Shown here in pieces: positions 28,387 through 36,548 of a stretch of DNA of 64,000 nucleotides; within the stretch, counting starts at the first letter, position 1, and every line of letters begins with the position of its first letter. The stretch covers positions 806,001-870,000 of the forward strand of contig NZ_JQMW01000009.1 in the NCBI RefSeq assembly GCF_000744935.1, in the 5' to 3' direction. Both the position numbers and the translations under genes were made by a program. Source of the stretch: Clostridium sp. KNHs214 (GTDB lineage Bacteria; Bacillota; Clostridia; Clostridiales; Clostridiaceae). The notes beneath the pieces are model-generated. The model saw only the letters and a list, made by a program, of their open reading frames with translations, was not told the DNA's origin and ran no database searches.

Positions 28387-28580
28387 GTAAAAATAAGAGA
28401 ATAGGGGCTTTATTTATCTTAAAAATCAAATAAAGTTTTATTGCACACTTATAAATATACTTGCTAAGAAAAGTTTTTTCGAATATTTTATACAAATCGA
28501 TGCGCTACTTAATGAATTTATATAAATATAAGCTTATTAAGAACAAAGTACTTGGTTATTAATATATATAAAATAAATAC

Positions 28581-28611
28581 AAAACAAGCAAACGTTACAT
28601 TGCCTTGTTTT
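28581..28611. repeat. Inverted repeat near the dif-like site
   Basis: AAAACAAG and CTTGTTTT, 15 bases apart. One of a series of unlike palindromes in the gene-free 28263-29037 stretch. Confidence 0.55.
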
Positions 28612-28651
28612 CGTGAATATTTCCCAAGAACTCAATGGGTAACTGATTTAT

Positions 28652-28679
28652 GGTTTACGGATTATATATTATGTAAACC
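28652..28679. other. dif: dif-like Xer recombination site
   Basis: Left arm GGTTTACGGAT, centre TATATA, right arm TTATGTAAACC: the 11-6-11 layout of a Xer site. The arms are inverted relative to each other in their outer seven bases. The right arm and centre match the B. subtilis dif as remembered (TATATATTATGTAAACT) with one terminal difference; the left arm is divergent, which is normal for the XerC side. Position agrees with the switch in gene orientation in this window. Probable replication-terminus dimer-resolution site; alternatively an attachment site of a Xer-using element. Confidence 0.65.
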
Positions 28680-28723
28680 AAATAAATGATATTTGTGTTT
28701 GAACTAATAAATTTAAAATTATT

Positions 28724-28771
28724 AACTATGGTTAACTAAGTTAACTCTATATAATTTGGTTAACCATAGTT
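28724..28771. repeat. 13-bp inverted repeat next to the dif-like site
   Basis: AACTATGGTTAAC and its exact complement (28759-28771), 22 bases apart. The left side overlaps GTTAACTAAGTTAACT (28731-28746), which resembles the core of the 58-bp palindrome at 27157. Confidence 0.7.
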
Positions 28772-28808
28772 CTTGTTTGTGTTTTGCTTGTATTTTTAGT
28801 TATAAAAA

Positions 28809-28878
28809 AACAGAGACTTATATAAGTACCTCAAAACTTTTTTGTTTGTTTTGTTGGTAGTTTATAAAAATCTCTGTT
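28809..28878. repeat. Imperfect 70-nt hairpin
   Basis: AACAGAGA and TCTCTGTT close a stem whose inner parts (TATAAGTACCTCAAAAC and GTTTTGTTGGTAGTTTATA) also pair with mismatches. No gene ends immediately upstream on either strand. Confidence 0.55.
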
Positions 28879-28938
28879 AATAACTTTGTTTTAAGACAAA
28901 TTTATTGCACAAATTAGTAGAGTTAAATATATACTTCT

Positions 28939-28994
28939 AAAATAACAAGTCAAATATACTAGAATACTGACTTGTTATTTCTTTGAATGTGCCT
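28939..28994. repeat. Palindromic element family A, short copy
   Basis: AAATAACAAGTCAAATATACT on the left (less its first base) and GACTTGTTATTTCTTTGAATGTGCCT at the right (stated by position 28969-28994) match the ends of the long copy at 3566-3724. The interior is almost entirely deleted and the outer left end (AGGCACAT) is lost. It lies 43 bases downstream of the MalY-like gene. Confidence 0.75.
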
Positions 28995-29037
28995 AAATTA
29001 TCTTTTCATGCATAGAATAATATATCTATGCTCCAAG

Positions 29038-30228
29038 CTATTGATATAAGGAAGATTTTTTGTATAAATAATCAATACTTTTTTTAAATCTATTCATTCC
29101 AGTTTTTAACTTTGATAAAGGACAACCACAATTTAAACGTAAATATTTTTCACTACCATACACTTCACCTTTCATAATTCCGATACCACCTATATTTACT
29201 AGCGCATCTTGAATCTCTTCAGAAGAAAAAGGCATTTTCCTACAATCAATCCATGCTAAATATGTGCCATCGGGTTTTTTAAAATTTATATGGTGAAAAT
29301 TATCATTAATAAATTTCTCTATATAGTCCATATTTTTATCTATATATTCAACAAGTTCCTCTACATAGTAATTACATTCATTATAAGAAACCATTGTAGC
29401 ATGCATGCCTAAAATACTAACAGAATTTAAGAAATCTTTAGTTCTAGTTGTATGTATAAATAATTTATTTATAGTATCATTAGGAATAATTGCATAAGAT
29501 CCTATTAAACCTGGATAATTAAAAGTTTTGCTTCCAGATGATACTAAATAGATTTCATTGTACTTTAAATAATAAGAAAGAATAGGAGTATGTTTATGTC
29601 CTGGAAAAACTATGTCGCTGTGAATTTCATCGCTTATTATTTTTACACTATATTTTTGGCAAATTTCTATAATTGATTGCAATTCACTTTCATTCCATAC
29701 TCTTCCAGTAGGATTGTGTGGTGAACATAATAATAATACCTTACACTGTTTTACCTTTTCCTCAAATTCTTCAAAATTAATAGTAAACTTTCCACTCTTT
29801 TCATGTAATAAAATCTTTACTAATTCACGATTATTTTCTCTTATTACATTAAAAAATGCATCGTACATAGGATTAAAAGTAGCTACTTTATCATGATCAC
29901 TGCATAACAATTTCAATAAAAGTGATACTGAATACATAACTGAAGGGCTATAAAGTATCCATTCTTCATCAATATTACAATTAAATTTTTTCATAAAATG
30001 CTTTGAAATAGAGCCTTTAAAATCATGATGGTTCCATCTAGAGTATCCGTATATTTGATGTTCTAAAACGTTTTTTAATCTTTCGTAAACAGGTAAAGGC
30101 ACCTTAAAATCTGTATCAGATATAGAAAAAGGGATTAAGTCTTCTTTGTTAAAGCGATCTTGAATATAATCCCATTGGGTACAATATGTATTTAATCTAT
30201 TATTAACTTGGTCAAAATTATGCTTCAT
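29038..30228 (-). CDS. MalY/PatB-family PLP C-S lyase (cystathionine beta-lyase type)
   Basis: Cleaves C-S bonds of cysteine conjugates to pyruvate, ammonia and a thiol, or acts as an aminotransferase. The 396-residue protein has the family start (FPISFSDTDF-like, here LIPFSISDTDFKVP), YSRW in the substrate loop, SPSVMYSVSLLL, CSPHNPTGRVW (about 167-177), SDEIHSDIVFPG (about 199-210) and the PLP lysine in SSGSKTFNYPGL (about 229-240). LRLNCGCP near the end holds the carboxylate-binding Arg. Last gene of the seven-gene operon; its start is 2 bases from the M24 peptidase stop, so it is translationally coupled. Confidence 0.85.
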   Translation of the reverse strand: MKHNFDQVNNRLNTYCTQWDYIQDRFNKEDLIPFSISDTDFKVPLPVYERLKNVLEHQIYGYSRWNHHDFKGSISKHFMKKFNCNIDEEWILYSPSVMYSVSLLLKLLCSDHDKVATFNPMYDAFFNVIRENNRELVKILLHEKSGKFTINFEEFEEKVKQCKVLLLCSPHNPTGRVWNESELQSIIEICQKYSVKIISDEIHSDIVFPGHKHTPILSYYLKYNEIYLVSSGSKTFNYPGLIGSYAIIPNDTINKLFIHTTRTKDFLNSVSILGMHATMVSYNECNYYVEELVEYIDKNMDYIEKFINDNFHHINFKKPDGTYLAWIDCRKMPFSSEEIQDALVNIGGIGIMKGEVYGSEKYLRLNCGCPLSKLKTGMNRFKKSIDYLYKKSSLYQ

Positions 30229-30230
30229 AA

Positions 30231-31316
30231 TTATTCCTCCAAAATTATCATTTCTTTAGTTGTTTTGTTTAAAGGAACACCTATTCCATTTGATACTAAA
30301 ACATCATCTTCTATTCTAACTCCACCTATATTAGGAACATATATTCCAGGTTCACATGACATTATCATATTGTTTTGTAAAATTGTAGATGAAGTTTGAT
30401 TTAAAAACGGATACTCAACTCCATCACCAATACCGATTCCATGTCCAAGGCCGTGATTAAAATAATGTCCATATCCCGCATTACAAATCACATGCCTTAC
30501 TGTTGCATCAACTTCTTTTGCTTGTATATTTGATTTAATTACAGATATTCCAGTTTGCTGTGCATCCTTTACAATGTTATAGATGTTTAAAATTTCTTCA
30601 TTAGGCCTTCCTATGAAAACCATTCTAGTCATGTCTGATTGATAATTTTTATATTCAATTCCAAAATCAATCATTATGGGTTCATGTGCTTTTATTTTTC
30701 TATCAGTAGGACGACCGTGTGGTAAAGCTGTTCTAGGGCCAGAAGAAATTATAGGATCAAAAGACAATTTAGTTGCTCCTGCCTTCAAAGAGTAATAATG
30801 GAGCCATGCATTAATTTCTCTTTCAGTTATTCCAGCTTTGATATGTTTTATAACTTCATTAAATATGCTATCTGTTATTTTACATGCTTCTTTTAATATA
30901 TTAATTTCAAATTCATCTTTTATTATTCTTAATTTATTAATTTCATTTCCAATTAATGAAACCTGAAAATTGTACTGTTTAAGTTTTTCATAATCTGTAA
31001 TTGAATAGGCACTGGCTTCTATTCCTAATCTAGAATAATGATATTTTTTTAAAATATCATTTATAATATCAAAATGTTCTCTTTTAGATTGAGCCGGAGT
31101 ATTTTCAATTATTTCAAAATCTTTTTCTATATCATTTGCTTCTTTAACATATCTTCCATCTAAAATCATATATGATTGATCTTTGGTTATAAGAATATGA
31201 ACTCCACCTCCTGTTAAAGTATTTAAATACTTTTTAGTTGTTTTTGACTTTATTAAAATCGCATCAATATCTAATGATTTAATTAACTTTTTAATTTTAT
31301 TAACATGAATGGCCAT
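30231..31316 (-). CDS. M24-family Xaa-Pro-type aminopeptidase
   Basis: Removes the first residue from short, often proline-containing peptides with two metal ions. The 361-residue protein has the creatinase N-domain (about 1-125) and the pita-bread domain with all five metal ligands: Asp in IMIDFG, Asp in DMTRMVF, His in GHGIGIG, Glu in CEPGIYV and Glu in VRIEDD. HGRPT also fits. Similar to E. coli YpdF, which lies beside M42 peptidase YpdE and the Fry PTS. Start follows AAGGAGATATT. A hairpin between it and the PTS IIC gene may lower its expression. Confidence 0.9.
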   Translation of the reverse strand: MAIHVNKIKKLIKSLDIDAILIKSKTTKKYLNTLTGGGVHILITKDQSYMILDGRYVKEANDIEKDFEIIENTPAQSKREHFDIINDILKKYHYSRLGIEASAYSITDYEKLKQYNFQVSLIGNEINKLRIIKDEFEINILKEACKITDSIFNEVIKHIKAGITEREINAWLHYYSLKAGATKLSFDPIISSGPRTALPHGRPTDRKIKAHEPIMIDFGIEYKNYQSDMTRMVFIGRPNEEILNIYNIVKDAQQTGISVIKSNIQAKEVDATVRHVICNAGYGHYFNHGLGHGIGIGDGVEYPFLNQTSSTILQNNMIMSCEPGIYVPNIGGVRIEDDVLVSNGIGVPLNKTTKEMIILEE

Positions 31317-31330
31317 AATATCTCCTTTAT

Positions 31331-31361
31331 TTAAAAGGGTAAGCCTTTTAAGCCTACCCTT
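31331..31361 (-). terminator. Hairpin between PTS IIC and M24 peptidase genes
   Basis: AAGGGTA with TACCCTT plus an inner GGC/GCC pair, followed on the minus strand by T-rich sequence. It may act as a partial terminator or mRNA processing site inside the operon. Confidence 0.5.
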
Positions 31362-31366
31362 ATTTT

Positions 31367-32677
31367 TTAAAAATCTAAATCGCCTAATAGAGCAGCATCT
31401 TCTTCAGAAATTTTAGATTCTCCTTCTTTATTTTGTAAATTGTTTTGTTTTTCATATAGTTTGAAGAATGGGTACCAAATTATAATTGATCCTATCATTT
31501 GTAAAGCATTAACTACAATAGTTAGCCAATGACCATTTACTAAAAATCCTTCTAAAAATACTCCTACATATGGTGGATTAAAGAATGGTTTTCTTAAAAT
31601 TCCAGCCCACATTAAAAATGCTGGGAAAGTTCCTAGGATAGTTCCACCAATAACATATGGTAAAAAGAAAGTAGGATTTAAAACTATTGGTGCTCCAAAT
31701 AATATAGGTTCATTAATTCCAAATAAAGCTGGTACTATTGAAACTTGTCCTACACGTTTATAAGCTTTATTCTTTGATAAGAAAAACCAGAATACTAAAC
31801 CAAATGTAATACCTGTTCCAGTGAAATTAGCAAATGCACTTACCATACCACCTGTATAGAAATGTGGCAATACTTGGCCACTAGCCATAGCTTCTATATT
31901 TTCTGCTAAGAATTGAGCTGCAATAGGTGCTGTAATTGGTGATAATACTGAAGGATGTATTCCGAAAAAGAATAATAAGCAACTAAGGAAAGTAATAAAT
32001 ACAAATACAAATGGATTATCCAATGAACCAACTAGCGGCTGTAAAAATTTAGTTAATATTTCTGGTGGTAATACATTAAAAATTTCTAAACTAGTAAAAC
32101 GAATTGCTGCAAATAATCCAACAATAATAACTGTTGTAGGAATTAACTCAAAAGATCTTGAAACAAAATCTGGTACACTTTCAGGCATACGTATTGTAAA
32201 GTTCTTCTTTTTGCACCATCTATATAATTCAACTGCAATAATACCTGAAATCATTGCTACAAATAGCCCTTTTGTTCCTAAATATTTAATATTCATTCCA
32301 CCATCTTTTGTGAAATCGAATGTCAATAAAAGGAATCCTACTGCACCTAAAACCATGCAGCCTGGTACGTATAACTTATGGTATTCCCCTAAGAAATATG
32401 TTATACATAGACAAACATATAAACCCATCATACCAATTGTTAAATAAAAAGGTAAATAAAAACTATCCATATTAGCTAAAATAAATTGTGATATACTATT
32501 ACTTTTTCCCAGCATATTTGCAATAGCTTCTGGTATTAAACATAAGCTTCCAATAATGAGAATGGGGGTCATTGCAACCATTGATTTTTTGATTGCACTT
32601 AAATGTGGTTGCTTATCCATTTTACTGGCAAGGGGAGTTAAATATTTATTCATAAATGCCTCAAATTTTTTTAACAT
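31367..32677 (-). CDS. PTS lactose/cellobiose-type permease, IIC
   Basis: Membrane channel of a phosphotransferase system that imports and phosphorylates a (di)saccharide-like substrate. The 436-residue protein has about ten membrane helices and the family blocks HLSAIKKSMVAMTPILIIGSL (near residues 24-44), FFFGIHPSVLSPITAP (about 236-251), NFTGTGITFGLVFWF, and ALFGINEPILFGAPIVLNP (about 313-331), the substrate-binding signature of the CelB/LacE group. Cognate IIB and IIA lie directly upstream. The substrate is unknown; the peptidase neighbours argue against plain cellobiose. Confidence 0.92.
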   Translation of the reverse strand: MLKKFEAFMNKYLTPLASKMDKQPHLSAIKKSMVAMTPILIIGSLCLIPEAIANMLGKSNSISQFILANMDSFYLPFYLTIGMMGLYVCLCITYFLGEYHKLYVPGCMVLGAVGFLLLTFDFTKDGGMNIKYLGTKGLFVAMISGIIAVELYRWCKKKNFTIRMPESVPDFVSRSFELIPTTVIIVGLFAAIRFTSLEIFNVLPPEILTKFLQPLVGSLDNPFVFVFITFLSCLLFFFGIHPSVLSPITAPIAAQFLAENIEAMASGQVLPHFYTGGMVSAFANFTGTGITFGLVFWFFLSKNKAYKRVGQVSIVPALFGINEPILFGAPIVLNPTFFLPYVIGGTILGTFPAFLMWAGILRKPFFNPPYVGVFLEGFLVNGHWLTIVVNALQMIGSIIIWYPFFKLYEKQNNLQNKEGESKISEEDAALLGDLDF

Positions 32678-32719
32678 AGTATTTCCTCCTTGTATAAATG
32701 AATTTTTAAATTAGTAATA

Positions 32720-33055
32720 TTATTTTTTATTTAGTTGAGCTTTTTTATAAGCAATCAAGGCCATTTTTAAGGAAGTAGCTCCATCCATTTTCCCATATGT
32801 ATCTTGATCAATTACGGTATAAGGAATATTCTTAGGTTCAATAATGCTCTTGATATAATCTAGTTTGTGTGCGATTTGTGGACCTACTACAAGAACGCTA
32901 CAATTGTGAACCTCTTGTTCTAACAAATCAACTGGAATAGCTGCAAATTCAAAATCATCATTATTTAATTTTTTGCTTTCTCTTACTATTTTTTTCATAC
33001 TGTCCATTAGCATTGTGGTTGAAAAACCTCCTGCACAACATAATACTATTCTCAT
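32720..33055 (-). CDS. PTS lactose/cellobiose-type IIB
   Basis: Cytoplasmic phosphocarrier that passes phosphate from IIA to the imported sugar. The 111-residue protein begins with MRIVLCCAGGFSTTMLMDSM, where the phospho-accepting Cys is 6 or 7. VLVVGPQIAHKLDYIK and YGKMDG later are family-typical. Start 2 bases after the IIA stop, with AAGGAGGATTAAAA. Confidence 0.93.
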   Translation of the reverse strand: MRIVLCCAGGFSTTMLMDSMKKIVRESKKLNNDDFEFAAIPVDLLEQEVHNCSVLVVGPQIAHKLDYIKSIIEPKNIPYTVIDQDTYGKMDGATSLKMALIAYKKAQLNKK

Positions 33056-33057
33056 TT

Positions 33058-33378
33058 TTAATCCTCCTTAGACTCAAATATATTAATTATTTCTTCTATT
33101 AGATCTCTTGCAAGTTGTGAAGACATATAGTGATCCTGTGCATGAACCATTAGTAAAGTTATAGGTTGTTTGTCCTCATTTCCTTGTGAGAGTTCTGCTT
33201 GAATTAAATTTGTTTGAGCTTTATGGGCCTCAATATCAATTTCTTTAGATTCTTTAAGCAAAGCCCTTGCTCCATCATAATCGCTTTCTTTTACTTTCCT
33301 TAATGCTTCAAATGCCTTAGCTTTACTTTCACCTGCAGATGATATAATTTGTAAAATTTCCATTTCTAATTTATTCAT
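33058..33378 (-). CDS. PTS lactose/cellobiose-type IIA
   Basis: Helical trimer phosphocarrier between HPr and IIB. The 106-residue protein has the phosphorylated His79 and metal-binding Asp82 in LLMVHAQDHYMSSQLA (about 75-90). The N-terminal helices (EILQIISSAGESKAKAFEALR) fit the family. It follows the M42 peptidase gene by 11 bases. Confidence 0.93.
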   Translation of the reverse strand: MNKLEMEILQIISSAGESKAKAFEALRKVKESDYDGARALLKESKEIDIEAHKAQTNLIQAELSQGNEDKQPITLLMVHAQDHYMSSQLARDLIEEIINIFESKED

Positions 33379-33389
33379 TTTTTTGCCTC

Positions 33390-34415
33390 CTATATATAGT
33401 TTGATATAATACTATATTCTTCTTTAGTAAACGATTTAATAATATGGATAAGTAATTCTGTTAAGGCTTCAATATCTCTTAAATCAGTCATTGAATAATT
33501 TCCATGACAATACCTTAAAGGTATTCCTAATACAATAGAGAGTTTACCTCCATTTGTCAAATGAGATAAAGCTGCATCCGTTCCTCCACCTGAAAACATA
33601 TCACATTGAAATTTGATATTATTTTCTATAGCTTTTTTCTTAGTCCAATTAAGCATTTTTCTATTGGGAATCATTGTTTTATCATAATGAACTATCATGC
33701 ATCCTTTAGAAATTTGACGCTGGTTAGTATAGTTTCGTGTTAAATCTGGTGCACAAGCCACATCAACTGCGATTATCAGGTCTGGATTAATAATATTAGC
33801 CGTGCATTTTCCTCCTCGCGTCCCTACTTCCTCTGAACTTGTAAAACAAAGATATACATCATTTTCATGTTTGATTTTTTTCATTTTTCTATCAATTTCT
33901 TTTAAAATATAACATCCTACCCTATCATCTAAGGCTTTTGCCATCAATACATTTTCATTAATCATTTGGCTTTTGCTGTCAAAGCAAACCATGTCTCCAA
34001 CACTTATTCCCTTATTAATAACCTCTTGTGCTGAACTGAGTCCTATGTCTACATAAATATCTTTTATTTTATGCTTTTCATCATAGGAACAATTCATTAA
34101 TCCTTTTATTTTGTTACCATCTACTGTCGTAATAACAACAGATTGAAAGGATTTAGCAGAGTCCTTTACCCCACCTACTGGCATTAAGTATAGCATTCCA
34201 ATATCACTGATATATCGAACCATGAATCCTACCTCATCCATATGAGCGCAAATCATTAATTTAGGATCTTTTCCATTATGATGACTAATAACACTTCCAA
34301 GACCATCAAATATAATTTCTCCACTAATATCTTCAATTAATGCATTACGAACTTCTTGTTCATTGGATGCAATAGCATTTAAATCACATAACTTTTTTAA
34401 TAATTCTATATCCAT
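33390..34415 (-). CDS. M42-family aminopeptidase
   Basis: Large-oligomer dinuclear metallo-aminopeptidase (PepA/FrvX/YpdE group) that trims short peptides. The 341-residue protein has metal ligands in ICAHMDEVGFMV (about 60-71), AKALDDRVGCY (about 171-181), the catalytic Glu pair in TSSEEVGTRG (about 204-213), IAVDVACAPD (about 226-235) and a terminal His in YCHGNYSM. GGGTDAA is also family-typical. The start at 34415 follows AGGTGAT; a GTG nine bases upstream overlaps that site. It sits first after the regulator, as E. coli FrvX sits in frvABXR. Confidence 0.9.
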   Translation of the reverse strand: MDIELLKKLCDLNAIASNEQEVRNALIEDISGEIIFDGLGSVISHHNGKDPKLMICAHMDEVGFMVRYISDIGMLYLMPVGGVKDSAKSFQSVVITTVDGNKIKGLMNCSYDEKHKIKDIYVDIGLSSAQEVINKGISVGDMVCFDSKSQMINENVLMAKALDDRVGCYILKEIDRKMKKIKHENDVYLCFTSSEEVGTRGGKCTANIINPDLIIAVDVACAPDLTRNYTNQRQISKGCMIVHYDKTMIPNRKMLNWTKKKAIENNIKFQCDMFSGGGTDAALSHLTNGGKLSIVLGIPLRYCHGNYSMTDLRDIEALTELLIHIIKSFTKEEYSIISNYI

Positions 34416-34424
34416 AGATATCAC

Positions 34425-36290
34425 CTAGACTTTCTTATTAATTAATGCTATAAATTCTTTAAAGCTGTTTACTTTAATCAACCTTTGTATCATTTGAATA
34501 TCATTCATAATTTCAAATAAATCTTGTGTAATTTGTTTATGCAATTCTAGATTATCTTTTTTTAGTGCTATCATGAAAATTATGCTAACCTTTTTATTGT
34601 TAAATATAATTGGGTTTTTGAATATCTTTACAAAAACTAAGTCTTTATTTGCTTTCATTTCTATAGGGTGAGGAATAGCCACTCCATTTAAATATATAGT
34701 TGAGGAAAAAGATTCTCTTTTTAAAAGAAGCTTTGAATAATATTCACCACCAATACCGGCTTTTTCAACGATTTTAGACATATTTGATATACACTTAATA
34801 TAATCATCTTCATGCTTTTCAATTAAGAAGTAATTTGGATTAAAAAACCGTTTAATATAATAATCTTTTGTTTCATTTATAGAAGCACCATGAATTTTAT
34901 CAAGACTAACCAGCTGTTTTATTTTTAAAATATCATAATCATCTAGAAGCTCTTTAATATAAATCAAAGGAACTTTTAAATTCATGTTGAAATCAATAGT
35001 AGAAAATACAATATCCGGATTGAATTCTTCAAGTTCTTTTATTTGTAATATAGAAAATGTCTCTATATTTGAAGTTTCAAATAAACTAGCAATTTTAAGT
35101 TTAGTTAAATATGCACTACCACCACCTGTTGAACAAACAATTGCAATTTTATAATATTTTTTAAATTTATTAGCAAATTCTTTCTCCATATGCACTGCAA
35201 AATGTGTAGCGATAAATCCTATTTCATCACGGGTTATTTTAATTCTGTATTTATCTTCAAGCATTTGACTCAACGATATTGCAATATTAAATAATGTTGG
35301 ATACTTAATTGATAATTCATCTATAATAGGGTTAGTGTAAGATACTTTAAACTTCCCTCTATTAACTAATGATGCTATATGCATTGTTAATAGTTGCTTA
35401 AAATCATCATCTGAATTGAATGATGTATTATTTTTTTTATCAACATCAATAAAAAAAGCACAAATATCTGAAGGTAGTTCTTCTAAATCTTTTATATAAT
35501 CTTCATTGCTTTTTGTTTTAGTTTTAATTAATTGAGTAAATTCTTTAATGTCACCTTCTGGAATACCTATATTGAATTTTTGTGCAATAATATTTAATAG
35601 CTCACTATTTTCATGCAAATTTATTGGTGTATTAATCTTTAGATGAATATATATAGTAACTTTTAACCAAGCAATTATTTCATTTAATTCAACATAATAA
35701 ATATCTAAATTCCTTCTTTTTAGTTTATTAATTAATGTTTTTTTTACATAAATAAAATTATCACCTATTTTATTATCAATATATTTTTTTACCATTTCAT
35801 TATCCTTTAAATAAAGCTCTATAAGTAATTTCCTATGTTCTATTAAAGGATTATTTATTTTAATACCATAATGAGCTTTTCTATCCATTACAAGATTATA
35901 TTTACTGATATAGCGATCAATTTCGTTTTTGGATTTTTTTATTAGTGATTTACTTGTTTCTAATATATCAACTAATTCATCAGTTTTTATATAATTATCA
36001 TGTAATGCTATATAAGCAACAATATTTTCAATACTTACTTTTGGTTTATTAGAAATTTTATCTAATTTACTAGTAAAATTATTTAACTTTTCTATATCTA
36101 GTACTTCTAATAAATATCCTCGCCCCCTTTTTTGCATTAAATGAAATCCGTTTGCTTTGCCAGCATTAGTCAAATACGAAAAATCATTTTGCAATGTTCT
36201 TTTTGAAACAGAGTATTTATTCATAAAATACTCTATAGACAAATAATCATTAGTTTCAATTAGATCATTAATGATATTTAACTCCCTCAT
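34425..36290 (-). CDS. PRD-domain transcriptional activator with EIIB/EIIA-like domains
   Basis: MtlR/LicR-type regulator controlled by PTS phosphorylation. The 621-residue protein has an N-terminal helix-turn-helix (INDLIETNDYLSIEYFMNKYSVSKRTLQND), a second wing/HTH near 90-140, two PRD domains (about 180-390; ESGH-like His positions at MHIASLVN and THFAVHMEKE), an EIIB-Gat-like domain with phosphorylatable Cys in KIAIVCSTGGGSAYLTKLK (about 389-407) and an EIIA-Fru-like domain with the His in GVAIPHPIEM (about 540-549). It activates DNA transcription instead of RNA antitermination. First gene of the operon; only 10 bases separate it from the M42 gene, so it should report on the same PTS. Confidence 0.88.
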   Translation of the reverse strand: MRELNIINDLIETNDYLSIEYFMNKYSVSKRTLQNDFSYLTNAGKANGFHLMQKRGRGYLLEVLDIEKLNNFTSKLDKISNKPKVSIENIVAYIALHDNYIKTDELVDILETSKSLIKKSKNEIDRYISKYNLVMDRKAHYGIKINNPLIEHRKLLIELYLKDNEMVKKYIDNKIGDNFIYVKKTLINKLKRRNLDIYYVELNEIIAWLKVTIYIHLKINTPINLHENSELLNIIAQKFNIGIPEGDIKEFTQLIKTKTKSNEDYIKDLEELPSDICAFFIDVDKKNNTSFNSDDDFKQLLTMHIASLVNRGKFKVSYTNPIIDELSIKYPTLFNIAISLSQMLEDKYRIKITRDEIGFIATHFAVHMEKEFANKFKKYYKIAIVCSTGGGSAYLTKLKIASLFETSNIETFSILQIKELEEFNPDIVFSTIDFNMNLKVPLIYIKELLDDYDILKIKQLVSLDKIHGASINETKDYYIKRFFNPNYFLIEKHEDDYIKCISNMSKIVEKAGIGGEYYSKLLLKRESFSSTIYLNGVAIPHPIEMKANKDLVFVKIFKNPIIFNNKKVSIIFMIALKKDNLELHKQITQDLFEIMNDIQMIQRLIKVNSFKEFIALINKKV

Positions 36291-36508
36291 AAACGCACTT
36301 CCTAACTGTTTTAAAATCTATTGAAGAAACCATTAGGTTTCTATTTATCTTGATCCTAGAGAGTATTTTTTATTACTAGCTCTAAGATTTTGAACAAAAC
36401 CTAAAAATTTTATAAAATAATATATTAAATGTTTTATAGTCAGTGGTAAACAAAGTAAGCTAACATAAATTTCTTTGAACTCAATCCTTTAGTTATCGTT
36501 TTCATTTA
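36291..36508. other. Upstream region of the PRD regulator
   Basis: AT-rich stretch with no open frame. It should hold the operon promoter. TATTTTTTATTACTAGC-like sequence is present but no -35/-10 pair can be set with confidence. A catabolite (cre-like) box was not seen. Confidence 0.4.
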
Positions 36509-36541
36509 TATACTATTATAATACGGTATTGTAATAGTATA
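36509..36541. promoter_or_regulatory. 33-bp near-perfect palindrome upstream of the PRD regulator
   Basis: TATACTATTATAATAC and its mirrored arm GTATTGTAATAGTATA meet at a single G; one base pair is G-T. It lies about 220 bases upstream of the regulator start and 8 bases from a second palindrome. Candidate operator or part of a divergent terminator set. Confidence 0.5.
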
Positions 36542-36548
36542 TAAAAGA

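Noticed and set aside
28253-28495. 80-residue open frame upstream of the Xer-like gene
   Set aside because: No ribosome-binding site, low-complexity Ile/Leu/Lys sequence, and it runs through the 15-bp inverted repeat and the Xer leader.
28353-28994. Integron-like attC array next to a tyrosine recombinase
   Set aside because: The palindromes do not share core sites of the attC type, no cassettes lie between them, and the recombinase lacks the visible extra segment of integron integrases.
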